Shown: piece after piece, positions 34,351-44,236 of the stretch
Layout: every line of letters starts with the position of its first letter
How positions within the stretch are numbered: position 1 is the first letter of the stretch
Origin: JAZBPO01 sp963691775
Lineage (GTDB): Bacteria; Pseudomonadota; Gammaproteobacteria; Pseudomonadales; Azotimanducaceae
Direction of reading: 5' to 3'
Assembly: GCA_963691775.1 (NCBI GenBank)
Contig: OY829369.1
Span: 1,550,001-1,614,000 of the forward strand
DNA length: 64,000 nt
The notes under the pieces: model-generated
Seen by the model: only the letters and a program-made list of their open reading frames with translations
The model's database searches: none
Told to the model about the DNA's origin: nothing
Translations under genes and position numbers: made by a program

Positions 34351-35766
34351 ATGTTCAAGAAAATCCTCATCGCCAATCGCGGCGAGATCGCCGTGCGGGT
34401 CATACGCGCATGCGCCGAGATGGGCATCCGCTCCGTTGCCATCTTCACGGAGCCGGATCGCTACGCCCTTCATGTGAAGCGAGCCGACGAGGCCCACTCC
34501 CTCGGCGAGGACCCCCTCTCCGGATATCTCAATCCCGTTCGCATCGTGAATCTCGCGGTCGAAACCGGCTGCGACGCCATCCATCCGGGGTACGGCTTCC
34601 TCTCCGAAAACCCGGAGCTCGCGGCCATCTGCCAACGTCGCGGCATCCGCTTCATCGGCCCGTCGGCCCACGTCATCCGCCGCATGGGCGACAAGACGCA
34701 GGCGCGCAGCGCCATGATCGAGGCCGGCGTCCCGGTGACGCCAGGGAGCGAGGGCAACCTTTCTGGCCTCGAAGAGGCGGTGACCGAGGCCGAGCGCATC
34801 GGCTATCCGGTGATGCTGAAGGCCACTTCGGGCGGCGGCGGTCGCGGCATCCGTCGCTGCGACGACGAGGCGAGCCTGCGCTACGCCTGGGACCGGGTCG
34901 TCTCGGAAGCGACCAAGGCCTTCGGCAGCGCCGAGGTTTTCCTCGAGAAGTGCATCGTCGATCCGCGCCACATAGAAGTGCAGGTGCTCGCCGATTCCGC
35001 CGGCAACACCATTCACCTGTTCGAACGCGACTGCTCGATCCAGCGCCGCAATCAGAAGCTCATAGAGATCGCGCCCTCACCGCAGCTCACGCCGGAGCAG
35101 CGCCGCTACATCTGCGACCTCGCCGTGCAGGCGGCCCAGGCCGTCGGCTACGAGAACGCCGGCACGGTCGAGTTCCTCGTCGCCGATCAGGCCGTGTACT
35201 TCATGGAGATGAATACGCGCGTCCAGGTCGAGCACACGATCACCGAACAGATCACCGGTCTCGATATCGTCCGCGAACAGATCCGTATCGCCGCCGGCCT
35301 GCCCCTGTCGGTGCGGCAGGAGGAGGTCGCCATGCGCGGCTTCGCCATCCAGTTCCGCATCAACGCCGAGGACCCGAAGCAGGACTTCCTGCCGAGCTTC
35401 GGCCGCGTCACGCGCTACTACGCACCCGGCGGGCCCGGCGTGCGCACCGACACCGCGATCTACACCGGCTACACGATCCCGCCCCACTTCGACTCCATGT
35501 GCCTGAAGCTCATCGTCTGGGCGCTCACCTGGGATGAGGCGCTCGACCGGGGCAAGCGCGCCCTCGCCGACATGCGCCTCATGGGCATCAAGACCACCGC
35601 GCCGTTCTACGCGCAGATTCTCGACGAGGCGGAGTTCCGCTCCGGCCGCTTCGACACCGGCTATCTGCCGCGCCACCCAGAACTCACCCGTTACTCGGAA
35701 AAGACGCGACCGCAGGAGGTGGCACTCGCCGTCGCCGCTGCAATCGCCGCCAGCGCCGGTCTCTGA
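34351..35766 (+). CDS. pycA: Pyruvate carboxylase subunit A (biotin carboxylase)
   Basis: 471 residues of biotin carboxylase: ANRGEIAVRVIRACAEMG at the N-terminus, HPGYGFLSENPEL, ATP-grasp loop TSGGGGRGIRRC, and EMNTRVQVEHTITEQ. Length and sequence fit an AccC-type subunit. The neighbour encodes a carboxyltransferase-biotin subunit acting on pyruvate, so this enzyme carboxylates biotin for oxaloacetate formation (anaplerosis), not for fatty acid synthesis. The ORF contains a second biotin-carboxylase copy relative to the single-chain enzyme at 13757. Gap to pycB is 27 bases with GAGGAGAG. Confidence 0.92.
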   Translation: MFKKILIANRGEIAVRVIRACAEMGIRSVAIFTEPDRYALHVKRADEAHSLGEDPLSGYLNPVRIVNLAVETGCDAIHPGYGFLSENPELAAICQRRGIRFIGPSAHVIRRMGDKTQARSAMIEAGVPVTPGSEGNLSGLEEAVTEAERIGYPVMLKATSGGGGRGIRRCDDEASLRYAWDRVVSEATKAFGSAEVFLEKCIVDPRHIEVQVLADSAGNTIHLFERDCSIQRRNQKLIEIAPSPQLTPEQRRYICDLAVQAAQAVGYENAGTVEFLVADQAVYFMEMNTRVQVEHTITEQITGLDIVREQIRIAAGLPLSVRQEEVAMRGFAIQFRINAEDPKQDFLPSFGRVTRYYAPGGPGVRTDTAIYTGYTIPPHFDSMCLKLIVWALTWDEALDRGKRALADMRLMGIKTTAPFYAQILDEAEFRSGRFDTGYLPRHPELTRYSEKTRPQEVALAVAAAIAASAGL

Positions 35767-35793
35767 CCCACGCGGCCTGAGGAGAGAAGCACC

Positions 35794-37608
35794 ATGAGCG
35801 AAACCACCCGACCGCTCGGCATCACCGACGTCACCCTGCGGGACGCCCACCAGTCGCTGCTCGCCACGCGCATGCGCACCGAAGACATGCTCCCCATCTG
35901 CAGCGAGCTGGACGCCGTGGGCTTCCATTCCCTCGAATGCTGGGGCGGCGCCACCTTCGACGCCTGCGTGCGCTTCCTCGCCGAGGACCCGTGGGCGCGC
36001 CTGCGACAGCTCCGCGCGGCGCTCCCGCACTCACGCACGCAGATGCTTCTGCGCGGGCAGAACCTCCTCGGCTACCGGCACTACGGCGACGACGTCGTTC
36101 GCGCCTTCGTCGAACGGTCAGTGGCCAACGGCATGGACGTGTTCCGCATCTTCGACGCGCTCAACGACATCCGGAATCTCGAAACGGCAATCGCCGCAAC
36201 CAAGGCAGCCGGCGCCCATGCCCAGGGCACGCTCTGCTACACCACCAGCCCCGTGCACTCGGCCGAGACCTTCGTCGAGATGGCGAAGACCCTTGCAGCC
36301 ATGGACTGCGACTCGATCGCCATCAAGGACATGGCGGGATTGCTCACGCCCGACGCCACCGGCGAGCTCGTGCGCAATCTAAAGGCCGCCGTGAACGTCC
36401 CGATCCATCTCCACAGCCACGCAACCTCCGGGCTTGCGCCACTGTGCCAGCAGCGCGCCGTTGATGCCGGCGTCGACGTCATCGATACCGCAAGCTCTGC
36501 GCTCGCGAACGGCACCAGCCACCCCGCAACGGAAGCCATGGTCGCAGCCTTCCGCGGCACGGCACGCGATACGGGGCTCGACCTCGAGCAGCTGCGCCGC
36601 ATCGGCCTCTACTTCCTCGGCGTGCGGCAGAAGTACCACCAGTTCGAGAGCGACTACACGCGCGAGGACATCGCCGTGCAGATCAATCAGGTCCCGGGCG
36701 GCATGATGTCGAACCTCGCCAATCAATTGCGCGAGCAGGGCGCCATCGACCGTATCCAGGCCGTGTTCGAGGAGATTCCGCGCGTACGCGAAGACCTCGG
36801 TTTCCCACCCCTGGTCACGCCCACGTCGCAGATCGTGGGCACCCAGGCCGTTCTCAACGTCATCGGCGGCGATCGCTACGCCACCATCACCAACGAGGTG
36901 AAGCGCTACCTGCAGGGCCATTACGGCGCCGCACCGGCCCCCGTGAACGCAGAATTGCGCCAGCGTGCGATCGGCGCCGAGGCGCCCATCGACGTGCGCC
37001 CTGCCGATCTCATCGCGCCGGAGCTCGATGTGCTGCGCGAAGAGATCGGCGACCTCGCCGAGAGCGAGGAGGACGTACTCACCTACGCCATGTTCCCCGA
37101 CGTCGGCCGCCGCTTCCTCGAGGCGCGGGCAGCGGGCACGCTCGAACCGGAGGCGCTGTTGCCGCTGCCCGGCAGCGGTGACGCGGCCGCACCGTCCGCC
37201 GTGCCGACGGACTTCCTCATCGACGTCCACGGCGAGCAGTTCAACGTGTCCGTGACCGGGGTCGGCCTGAAGGGCGAGCGCAAGCGGCACTTCTATCTCA
37301 CGCTCGACGGCGTTCCCGAAGAAGTCGTGTTCGAGGCCCTCGGTGAGTACGCCCCGGACGGCTCGGCGAGCGGGCGCCCGAGCGCGAAGGAAGAAGGCGA
37401 CGTCACCCCCACCATGCCGGGCAACATCGTCGATGTGCTCGTGGCCGAGGGCGACAGCGTCGCCGCCGGTCAGCCGGTGCTGATCATCGAAGCCATGAAG
37501 ATGGAAACGGAATTGCAGGCGCCGGTCGCTGGCCACGTGGTCGCGGTGAATGCTGACAAGGGCGATCGCGTCACGCCCGGCGAAGCGCTCGTGCAGATCC
37601 GCGCCTAG
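35794..37608 (+). CDS. pycB: Pyruvate carboxylase subunit B / oxaloacetate decarboxylase alpha-type subunit
   Basis: 604 residues. The N-terminal carboxyltransferase TIM barrel (ITDVTLRDAHQSLLATRMRTEDM; MDVFRIFDALND; catalytic Lys in IAIKDMAGLLTP) is followed by the PYC/OADA helical domain and a C-terminal biotinyl domain with Lys569 in EAMKMETEL. No beta/gamma Na+-pump subunits are nearby, so pyruvate carboxylase is more likely than a sodium-extruding decarboxylase. It is the second gene of an operon with pycA and ends four bases inside the convergent ComB-like gene. Confidence 0.92.
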   Translation: MSETTRPLGITDVTLRDAHQSLLATRMRTEDMLPICSELDAVGFHSLECWGGATFDACVRFLAEDPWARLRQLRAALPHSRTQMLLRGQNLLGYRHYGDDVVRAFVERSVANGMDVFRIFDALNDIRNLETAIAATKAAGAHAQGTLCYTTSPVHSAETFVEMAKTLAAMDCDSIAIKDMAGLLTPDATGELVRNLKAAVNVPIHLHSHATSGLAPLCQQRAVDAGVDVIDTASSALANGTSHPATEAMVAAFRGTARDTGLDLEQLRRIGLYFLGVRQKYHQFESDYTREDIAVQINQVPGGMMSNLANQLREQGAIDRIQAVFEEIPRVREDLGFPPLVTPTSQIVGTQAVLNVIGGDRYATITNEVKRYLQGHYGAAPAPVNAELRQRAIGAEAPIDVRPADLIAPELDVLREEIGDLAESEEDVLTYAMFPDVGRRFLEARAAGTLEPEALLPLPGSGDAAAPSAVPTDFLIDVHGEQFNVSVTGVGLKGERKRHFYLTLDGVPEEVVFEALGEYAPDGSASGRPSAKEEGDVTPTMPGNIVDVLVAEGDSVAAGQPVLIIEAMKMETELQAPVAGHVVAVNADKGDRVTPGEALVQIRA

Positions 37609-38333
37609 GGGCGCCCGGATCGGGCAACGTAGCCATCGCCCACGAGTTCGCAGAGCGTTTCGCTGACGTCGAGTTCGGCGGCTAGTTCGACATCTGCAGC
37701 GAACCCGCGGCCGCACAGTTCCAGGCCCGAGGTGCAGGCCGGCAATTGCCGCGGCAGGGCCCCGCGCAGCGACAGGAATGCGGCCTTGGCCATGGCCGCC
37801 TCGGGCGAAAGTTCACCGCGCAGTCGCAGGGCCACCGCGCCCGCGCCGAGCAGATCCTCGAACGCTGGCCGAAGCGATCCGTCCGCCCACCGTTCCCCCG
37901 CAGGCACGACGCCGACGCGGCCGCCCAGACGCGACAGATGGCGAGCGGTCGCCGATGCATTCCGGAAACAGGCCGCCCAGACGCTGCCGTGGCTCCGGGC
38001 CGCCACCGACAGGCTCGCCCCATTGGGCGACGGCAGCACCACGGCCTCCCCGGCCTGCAGCGCATCCATGGATGCAGGCGACAGGGACAGATCTGCGGGC
38101 CCGGCATCTTCCCGCCGCACCGCCAGCCGCGCACCGCGATCACGAGCGAAGGACACAGCCGTGTTGTTGTGCCAGCGCCAGGGCAGCACCTCGGCGCCAC
38201 GCGACAGCGCCCGCTCGACACAGGTCGTAAAGGACAGCACGTCGACGAGCACCAGATGATCGCAGCGCGCAGCGAGCATCTCGACGCCCTGCAGGCCCCA
38301 TTCGAGCTCGACGCCGGCGTCTGCGTCGATCAC
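37605..38333 (-). CDS. 2-phosphosulfolactate phosphatase-family protein (ComB-like)
   Basis: 242 residues of the ComB family (VLVDVLSFTTCVERALSRGAEVLPW; LPSPNGASLS; ACFRNASATARHL). In methanogens ComB makes sulfolactate for coenzyme M; in bacteria the family is widespread and its substrate is usually unknown, since the rest of that pathway is absent here. GTG 38333 overlaps the stop of the Deg protease gene (GTGA), which implies coupling. An internal ATG (residue 19) is a less likely start. Confidence 0.82.
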   Translation of the reverse strand: MIDADAGVELEWGLQGVEMLAARCDHLVLVDVLSFTTCVERALSRGAEVLPWRWHNNTAVSFARDRGARLAVRREDAGPADLSLSPASMDALQAGEAVVLPSPNGASLSVAARSHGSVWAACFRNASATARHLSRLGGRVGVVPAGERWADGSLRPAFEDLLGAGAVALRLRGELSPEAAMAKAAFLSLRGALPRQLPACTSGLELCGRGFAADVELAAELDVSETLCELVGDGYVARSGRP

Positions 38334-39745
38334 CGCAGCAATCGCACGTCATAGAACACGCCCGCGCGCCAGAAGCGCAGCACGGTGCGTCGGGGATTCG
38401 CCTTGATGCCCGCCGTGAGTTCGGAAAGATTGCGCGCCGGACGGCCGTTGGCCGCCACGATGATGTCGCCCGGCCGCAGGCCGACGCGCGCGGCGGCGCT
38501 GCGCCCGATGACGTCGAGAACCACCACGCCGGCAGCGACGTCGGGGTCGTCGTCGTCGCGATGATTCTGCAGGCGCGTCCCCGACAGGCCCGGATGCAAA
38601 CGCCGCCCTTCCACCTTCTCGAACTGATCACCCGGTACTTCGAGCGTCGTTTCGCGCCGCCGCCCGTCACGCACGTAGATGAGTTCGGCGTCATCGCCCA
38701 CCATCACGATGGAGGCCCGCGCGCGATAGTCGACCATGCTGTCGATCTCGCGCCCGCCCATGTGCACGATCACGTCACCCACCTGCAGGCCTGCTGCATC
38801 GCCCGGTGAATCCTCTTCCACGGCGGTGACGACGACACCACTGCGCTCACGCGTCCCGAAGGCCCGCGCAAGCTCGATGTTCATTTCCTGCACCGTCAGG
38901 CCGAGATTGCCGCGGCGCACCTCACCGTGATCCACGAGCTCGTCGACGATGGCGCGGACCATGGTGGAGGGAATGGCGAAGCCGATGCCCACGTTGCCCC
39001 CGGAGGGCGCGATGATGGCCGTGTTGATCCCGACGAGGCGGCCGTGCAGGTCCACAAGCGCACCGCCCGAATTGCCGGGATTGATCGATGCATCGGTCTG
39101 AATGAAATCCTCGTAGCCCTCCACGCCCAGCCCCATGCGGCCAACGGCGGAAACGATGCCAGAGGTCACCGTCTGGCCGAGGCCGAAGGGATTGCCGATC
39201 GCGACCACGAAGTCCCCCACCCGGAGCGCAGACGAGTCAGCGAACTCGACCTCCGCGAGCGGCGCATCGGGCAAGGTCTCGTCGTCCAGCTCGAGCGCGC
39301 CATCGACAATGCGCAGCAGAGCAAGGTCGACCTGCGCATCGGCGCCGATGCGCTCAGCCGCGACTGTGCGGCCGTCGGCAAGCGTCACCGCAATCTCATC
39401 CGCGTTCCCGATCACATGATCGTTGGTGACGATATAGCCCGCCTGTGCGTCGACGATCACGCCGGAGCCGGCGCTCCGCGTTCGCCGATAGCGACGCTGA
39501 TTCAACGGCGTATCGAAGAAGCGGCGAAAGAAGGGGTCATCGAAGAGCGGATTGCGTACGGCGACGGTTGTTGCCGTCGCGATGTTCACCACCGCTGGCG
39601 TCACGCGCTCCATCACCGGCGCGAGGGTCGGCACCGTACCGTCGGGCATCTGCGCAGGCAGGGCGCCGCGCGCAGCGGGCGCGAGCAGCGTCGAGGCGGC
39701 CAGCGTCAGGGTGGCCAGCGTGCAGGCGAGAAGGCGTGCCCGCAT
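38330..39745 (-). CDS. Periplasmic Do/Deg-family serine protease
   Basis: 471 residues. Signal peptide (1-27), trypsin-like domain with complete triad His110 (TNDHVIG), Asp140 (DLALLRI) and Ser226 (NPGNSGGALV), then two PDZ domains (about 275-365 and 385-465). This is the HtrA/DegQ architecture, a protease-chaperone for misfolded envelope proteins. It is followed by a coupled ComB-like gene and preceded by an MFS transporter gene with a 12-base gap, so it may belong to a three-gene leftward operon. Confidence 0.93.
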   Translation of the reverse strand: MRARLLACTLATLTLAASTLLAPAARGALPAQMPDGTVPTLAPVMERVTPAVVNIATATTVAVRNPLFDDPFFRRFFDTPLNQRRYRRTRSAGSGVIVDAQAGYIVTNDHVIGNADEIAVTLADGRTVAAERIGADAQVDLALLRIVDGALELDDETLPDAPLAEVEFADSSALRVGDFVVAIGNPFGLGQTVTSGIVSAVGRMGLGVEGYEDFIQTDASINPGNSGGALVDLHGRLVGINTAIIAPSGGNVGIGFAIPSTMVRAIVDELVDHGEVRRGNLGLTVQEMNIELARAFGTRERSGVVVTAVEEDSPGDAAGLQVGDVIVHMGGREIDSMVDYRARASIVMVGDDAELIYVRDGRRRETTLEVPGDQFEKVEGRRLHPGLSGTRLQNHRDDDDPDVAAGVVVLDVIGRSAAARVGLRPGDIIVAANGRPARNLSELTAGIKANPRRTVLRFWRAGVFYDVRLLR

Positions 39746-39757
39746 GAAGTGTTCTCC

Positions 39758-40972
39758 TTAACTTTCGTCCGGCGCAGCCGTCGGAAACGGCCCCGCAATG
39801 AGCATCGCCACCAGCGCAATGGCCGAAGCGCCGGCCGCAAGGCCGAACGCTTCCAGATAGCGCCCGTTCACGTCGAACAGCAGGCCGAGCAATGCCGGCC
39901 CCGCAGCGACGCCGAGCGTGCTGAGCAACTGGCTCAGCCCGTAGATGCGACTGTAGTCGCGCCCCCCGAAAAGCTCTGCAAGGAGCAGCGGCTGCAGCAT
40001 GAGCAGATTGCCCACCGTCGCACCAAACGCCAGCGCTGCCAGCCAGAGGCCGACATCTCCCTGCACCCCTGCCAATGTCGACAGGGAAATGCACTGGCCG
40101 ACCATGCACGCAAGCGCGAATCTGCGGGCGTCGATGCGGGTGATCAACCATCCACCGGCGAAGCGGCCGAGGATACTCGCCGAAGCCATGAGCGACACGA
40201 CCGTGGCGCCTGTTGCGGGGCTGGCCCGCACCGACGCCAGATTGAACAGATGGGAGATGGCGCCGACCTGCGCAAGCATGACGAGCACCCAGCCACCGGT
40301 GATGGCAAGGAACCAGCGCGAGCGAACGGCATGGTCGTAGCGCCAGCCGTCGACCGCGGCGGCAGCCTCCCCCTCGGCCGCCGGCGCCGCCGGCGGCTGG
40401 CGAACGACCAGCAGGGCCACGGGAACCACCCCGATGAGCCAGATCAGCGCGAAAAGCTCTGACGCGGCCGCGAGACCGACGCGCTCGATGTAGGTCGCCG
40501 ACGCTGGCGTGATGAGGATGCCGCCCAGCGAAAGCCCCGTACTCGCGATGGAAAGCGCCACCGAGCGCCGCGCCTGGAACCAGCGCGTGACGAGGGTGGT
40601 CGACGGCACGAGCGCGCAGCACGCATGGCCGACGCCGAAGAAGAGATAAACGACGAACAGCTGCCAGAGCGCGTCGACGCGGCCCACCAGATAGAGAGAT
40701 CCGGCGCCGAGCACCCCACCCAGCACGAGGGTGAGGCGCGGATCGAAGGCCGTGAGCAGACGTCCGGCCACCACGCCACCCAGGCCGCTGGCAACGAAGA
40801 ACGCCGCGATCGCAGCCGACACGCGTGACACCGGAAAGCCCTGGGCCTCCACGAGCGCGCTCATGTAGACAGACATGTTGTAGAAGGCGAGACCCGAGGT
40901 GATCGTGAGGATCACGAACAGCCCGCCGACGACGAACCAGCCGTAGTAGCCCCGGGAATGTTCGTCGTTCAT
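39758..40972 (-). CDS. MFS transporter
   Basis: 404 residues with twelve predicted helices and an N-terminal GYYGWFVVGGLFVILTI start common in monocarboxylate/oxalate-type (OFA-like) MFS carriers. The loop 2-3 motif is VVAGRLLTAFDPR. The substrate is not predictable, though organic acids are plausible beside malate synthase and pyruvate carboxylase. It lies between the BLUF gene (7 bases upstream) and the Deg protease gene on the same strand. Confidence 0.88.
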   Translation of the reverse strand: MNDEHSRGYYGWFVVGGLFVILTITSGLAFYNMSVYMSALVEAQGFPVSRVSAAIAAFFVASGLGGVVAGRLLTAFDPRLTLVLGGVLGAGSLYLVGRVDALWQLFVVYLFFGVGHACCALVPSTTLVTRWFQARRSVALSIASTGLSLGGILITPASATYIERVGLAAASELFALIWLIGVVPVALLVVRQPPAAPAAEGEAAAAVDGWRYDHAVRSRWFLAITGGWVLVMLAQVGAISHLFNLASVRASPATGATVVSLMASASILGRFAGGWLITRIDARRFALACMVGQCISLSTLAGVQGDVGLWLAALAFGATVGNLLMLQPLLLAELFGGRDYSRIYGLSQLLSTLGVAAGPALLGLLFDVNGRYLEAFGLAAGASAIALVAMLIAGPFPTAAPDES

Positions 40973-40979
40973 GGGGCGG

Positions 40980-41426
40980 TCACAGCGTCAGCAAGCTCGC
41001 CTGTTCCGGCGTCCGGAATTCGGTGAAGGTGCGGAAGAATGCCTGTACCTCGGTGAGCGGCAGTTGCCGGCTGCCGACGAAGTCCTGAATGAGACCGCGG
41101 AGCTCGCTCGTGTCGACGTGTACCGGCGCCGCGAGATTGGCGCAGCCCATGCACCAGCCCTCGAAACATCGCTGCTTGATCTCCTCGCGCAGCAACACGC
41201 CACAGCCAACGTGGCGCGTATCCGCCTCGATGTACGCAAGGGCAACATCGATCGCTTCCGGGGGCCCCTCGAGCAATTGCGCGAACCAGACCCCGTCGTA
41301 AACGAGATAGCCGGTGATGCCGGCGCGGAAGTTGTACTCCCGCGCCCTGCGCAGGATGTGCTTGAGGTCGCGCAGGCCAAGGCCAGGCGCGGCCTCGCTG
41401 ACGTAGACCAACGTCTCCAGCTTCAT
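40980..41426 (-). CDS. BLUF-domain blue-light photoreceptor (short)
   Basis: 148 residues, a BLUF domain (1-95) with a helical C-terminal cap and no output domain. The residues of the flavin photocycle are present: Tyr8 (LVYVSEA), Asn32 (YNFRAGITGYLVYDG) and Gln50 (WFAQLLEG). Such short BLUF proteins act by binding partners, as in PixD/YcgF-like systems. GGGGAGAG precedes ATG 41426. It is encoded seven bases from the MFS gene on the same strand, so light may modulate that transporter or a diffusible partner; that link is inference. Confidence 0.93.
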   Translation of the reverse strand: MKLETLVYVSEAAPGLGLRDLKHILRRAREYNFRAGITGYLVYDGVWFAQLLEGPPEAIDVALAYIEADTRHVGCGVLLREEIKQRCFEGWCMGCANLAAPVHVDTSELRGLIQDFVGSRQLPLTEVQAFFRTFTEFRTPEQASLLTL

Positions 41427-41571
41427 CCGTGCTCTCCCCCCGGGCGTCCCCACCGGACCCCCGACCTTACGCGGGTGGCCGCGAAGGCGCCAAGGCTTCG
41501 ACTTGCGGCCGCACCCCGCCATCGCCACCATACGCGGCCCGCCGCACGATGAGATTCCGGAGCACAGCAAG

Positions 41572-43746
41572 ATGACCGAGTACGTCGAGATCGGGGGCCT
41601 CAAGGTCGCCCGCCAGCTGCATGACCTCGTGGCCAACGAGATTGCGCCCGGCACGGGTGTCGAGCCGCAGCAGGTCTGGGAAGGCCTCGGCGCGATCGTG
41701 CGTGATCTCGCGCCCCGCAATCGGGCCCTGCTCGATGCGCGCGACGCGATCCAGGCGAAGATCGACGCCTGGCTGCGCGATGACCGCAACGCCGCCGGCG
41801 ATCCTGCCGCGCAGCGCGCCTTCCTCACTGAAATCGGCTATCTGGTGCCCGAAGGTCCGGCCTTCGAGGTGACCACCGCGAACGTCGACGTAGAGATCGC
41901 GGAGCTCGCGGGCCCGCAGCTCGTGGTGCCGGTCGACAACGCCCGCTACGCCCTGAACGCAGCGAACGCGCGCTGGGGCAGCCTCTACGACGCCCTCTAT
42001 GGCACCGACGTACTGCCCGAAACGGAAGGCGCCGAGAAGGCCGGCGGCTACAACCCGGCCCGCGGCGAGCAGGTCATTGCGCGCGCGGACGCCTTCCTGG
42101 ACGAAACCTTCCCGCTCGCGACCGGCAGCTGGTCCGACGTCACTCGCCTCGCCATCGACGGCGGGGCGCTCGTCCTCGAGCAGGGCGATGCGGCGACGAC
42201 ACTGGCCGACCCCGGCGCCTTTGCCGGCCACGCCGAAACCGACAATGTCCTCTCGAATGTTCTGCTTGCGCACAACGGCCTGCACGCCGATGTGCTCATC
42301 GATCCGAGCCATCCCATCGGCCAGCAGCACAAGGCCGGCGTGAAGGACGTCATGCTCGAATCTGCGGTGAGCACCATCATGGACTGCGAGGACTCCGTTG
42401 CAGCCGTCGACGCCGACGACAAGGCACAGGTCTACGGCAACTGGGCCGGGATCATGAAGGGCACGCTCTCCATCGCCTTCAACAAGGGCGGCGAGACCCT
42501 CGAGCGCCGCATGAACCCGGATCGCACCTACACCGCACCGGACGGCGCCGAGAAGACGCTCCATGGCCGCTCGCTGCTGCTCGTGCGCAACGTCGGCGCC
42601 CACGTCTACACCGACGCCGTGACCACGGCCGACGGCGAGGAGATTCCAGAGACCTTCATCGACGGCATGGTCACTTCGCTCGCGGCCATCCACGACCTGA
42701 AGGGCAACGGCGACTACCGCAACAGCCGGAGCGGCAGCGTCTACATCGTGAAGCCGAAGCAGCACGGTCCCGAGGAAGTCGCGCTGTCGGTCGAGCTCTT
42801 CTCGCGTATCGAGGACGTGCTCGGCCTTGAGCGGAACACCCTGAAGATCGGGATCATGGACGAGGAGCGCCGCACCACGGTGAACCTCAAGGAGTGCATC
42901 CGCGCCGCCTCCGAGCGCGTGATCTTCATCAACACCGGCTTCCTCGACCGCACCGGCGACGAGATTCATACGCACATGCACGCCGGCGCCATGATCCCCA
43001 AGCCCGAGATCAAGGGCGCAGCCTGGATGCTCGCCTACGAAGACTGGAACGTGGACATCGGTCTCGCATGCGGCCTCGCGGGCCACGCCCAGATCGGCAA
43101 GGGCATGTGGGCCATGCCCGACGAGATGGCCAACATGATCGAGGCGAAGATCGGCCATCCCCGCGCCGGCGCGAGCTGCGCCTGGGTGCCCTCACCCACC
43201 GCCGCCTCGCTGCACGCCATGCACTATCACGCGGTGGACGTGCGCGAGCGCCAGCGCGAGCTCGCCGAGCGCGCCCGCGCCAGCCTCGACGCCATCCTCT
43301 CGCCGCCCCTGCTGGACGACCGCACCATGGCGATCGGCGACGTCCAGGCCGAACTCGACAACAACGCCCAGGGCATCCTCGGCTACGTGGTGCGCTGGGT
43401 GGAGCAGGGCGTCGGCTGCTCGAAGGTTCCGGACATCAACGACACCGGGCTCATGGAAGACCGGGCGACCCTGCGCATCTCCAGCCAGCACATCGCCAAC
43501 TGGATGCTGCACGGCGTGGTCGACAAGCAGCAGGTCGTGGAGACCATGCAGCGCATGGCCGCGGTCGTAGACCGCCAGAACGAAGGCGACGCGGCCTACA
43601 GCCCCATGGCGCCGAACTTCGAATCGTCAATCGCCTTCCAGGCAGCGATGGATCTCGTCATGAACGGGGTCGAGGAACCGAACGGCTACACGGAGGCCAC
43701 ACTCATCCGGCGCCGCAAGGAATTCAAGGCGCGTCAGGCAGGCTGA
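41572..43746 (+). CDS. glcB: Malate synthase G
   Basis: 724 residues, the glyoxylate-pathway enzyme that condenses acetyl-CoA and glyoxylate to malate. The length fits the G isoform, and the sequence has its signatures: NARWGSLYDALYGTD, MDCEDSVAAVDADDK, LLVRNVGAHVYTDAV, GIMDEERRTT, HTHMHAGAM, and the C-terminal SCAWVPSPTAASLHAMHYH segment. GGAG precedes ATG 41572. It is followed after a few bases by a thioesterase gene. No isocitrate lyase gene is in the window. Confidence 0.97.
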   Translation: MTEYVEIGGLKVARQLHDLVANEIAPGTGVEPQQVWEGLGAIVRDLAPRNRALLDARDAIQAKIDAWLRDDRNAAGDPAAQRAFLTEIGYLVPEGPAFEVTTANVDVEIAELAGPQLVVPVDNARYALNAANARWGSLYDALYGTDVLPETEGAEKAGGYNPARGEQVIARADAFLDETFPLATGSWSDVTRLAIDGGALVLEQGDAATTLADPGAFAGHAETDNVLSNVLLAHNGLHADVLIDPSHPIGQQHKAGVKDVMLESAVSTIMDCEDSVAAVDADDKAQVYGNWAGIMKGTLSIAFNKGGETLERRMNPDRTYTAPDGAEKTLHGRSLLLVRNVGAHVYTDAVTTADGEEIPETFIDGMVTSLAAIHDLKGNGDYRNSRSGSVYIVKPKQHGPEEVALSVELFSRIEDVLGLERNTLKIGIMDEERRTTVNLKECIRAASERVIFINTGFLDRTGDEIHTHMHAGAMIPKPEIKGAAWMLAYEDWNVDIGLACGLAGHAQIGKGMWAMPDEMANMIEAKIGHPRAGASCAWVPSPTAASLHAMHYHAVDVRERQRELAERARASLDAILSPPLLDDRTMAIGDVQAELDNNAQGILGYVVRWVEQGVGCSKVPDINDTGLMEDRATLRISSQHIANWMLHGVVDKQQVVETMQRMAAVVDRQNEGDAAYSPMAPNFESSIAFQAAMDLVMNGVEEPNGYTEATLIRRRKEFKARQAG

Positions 43747-43750
43747 CGGG

Positions 43751-44176
43751 ATGGGCGAGGAAACGGCAGGCGCCGCGACCACCGTTGCGGCGATCGCGGA
43801 ACTCGTCGGATCCAGCTTCCCCGGCGGCGCCCGCTGCACGGAAGTCGGCCCGAGCTGGGCCGTGGCCGAGCTGAACGCCACGCCCCAGCAACTGCGTCCG
43901 GGCGAGATCATCAGCGGCCCGACCCTGTTCGGGCTCTGCGACGCGGTGCTCTGGTACGCCCTCTTCGGCGCCGTCGGCATCGAGCCCATGGCGCTCACGA
44001 GCGAACTCTCCATACGCTTCCTGAAGCCAGCGCAGGGCGCGTGCGTCATCGCGCGCGCCGATCTCGACCACGTGGGCAGGCGCTCAGTGATCGGCACGGT
44101 CCGCTGCTGGATGGCCGATGCGCCGGAGCGCATCGTCGCCGTGGCCCAGGGCACCTACGTTCGCCCCCGCGCCTGA
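43751..44176 (+). CDS. PaaI-type thioesterase
   Basis: 141 residues with a hot-dog fold. The PaaI pattern is visible: RPGEIISGPTLFGLCDAVLWYALF (central helix, with Asp in the usual catalytic region) and ELSIRFLKPAQGACVIARADLDHVGRRSVIGTV. It probably hydrolyses acyl- or aryl-CoA. It starts four bases after glcB, so the two are co-transcribed. Confidence 0.87.
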   Translation: MGEETAGAATTVAAIAELVGSSFPGGARCTEVGPSWAVAELNATPQQLRPGEIISGPTLFGLCDAVLWYALFGAVGIEPMALTSELSIRFLKPAQGACVIARADLDHVGRRSVIGTVRCWMADAPERIVAVAQGTYVRPRA

Positions 44177-44236
44177 CGACGAACGCCGCTGCGCGCGGCA
44201 GAATGCGCCCTCGCCCACGTCTCGCGGAGTCGCCCG

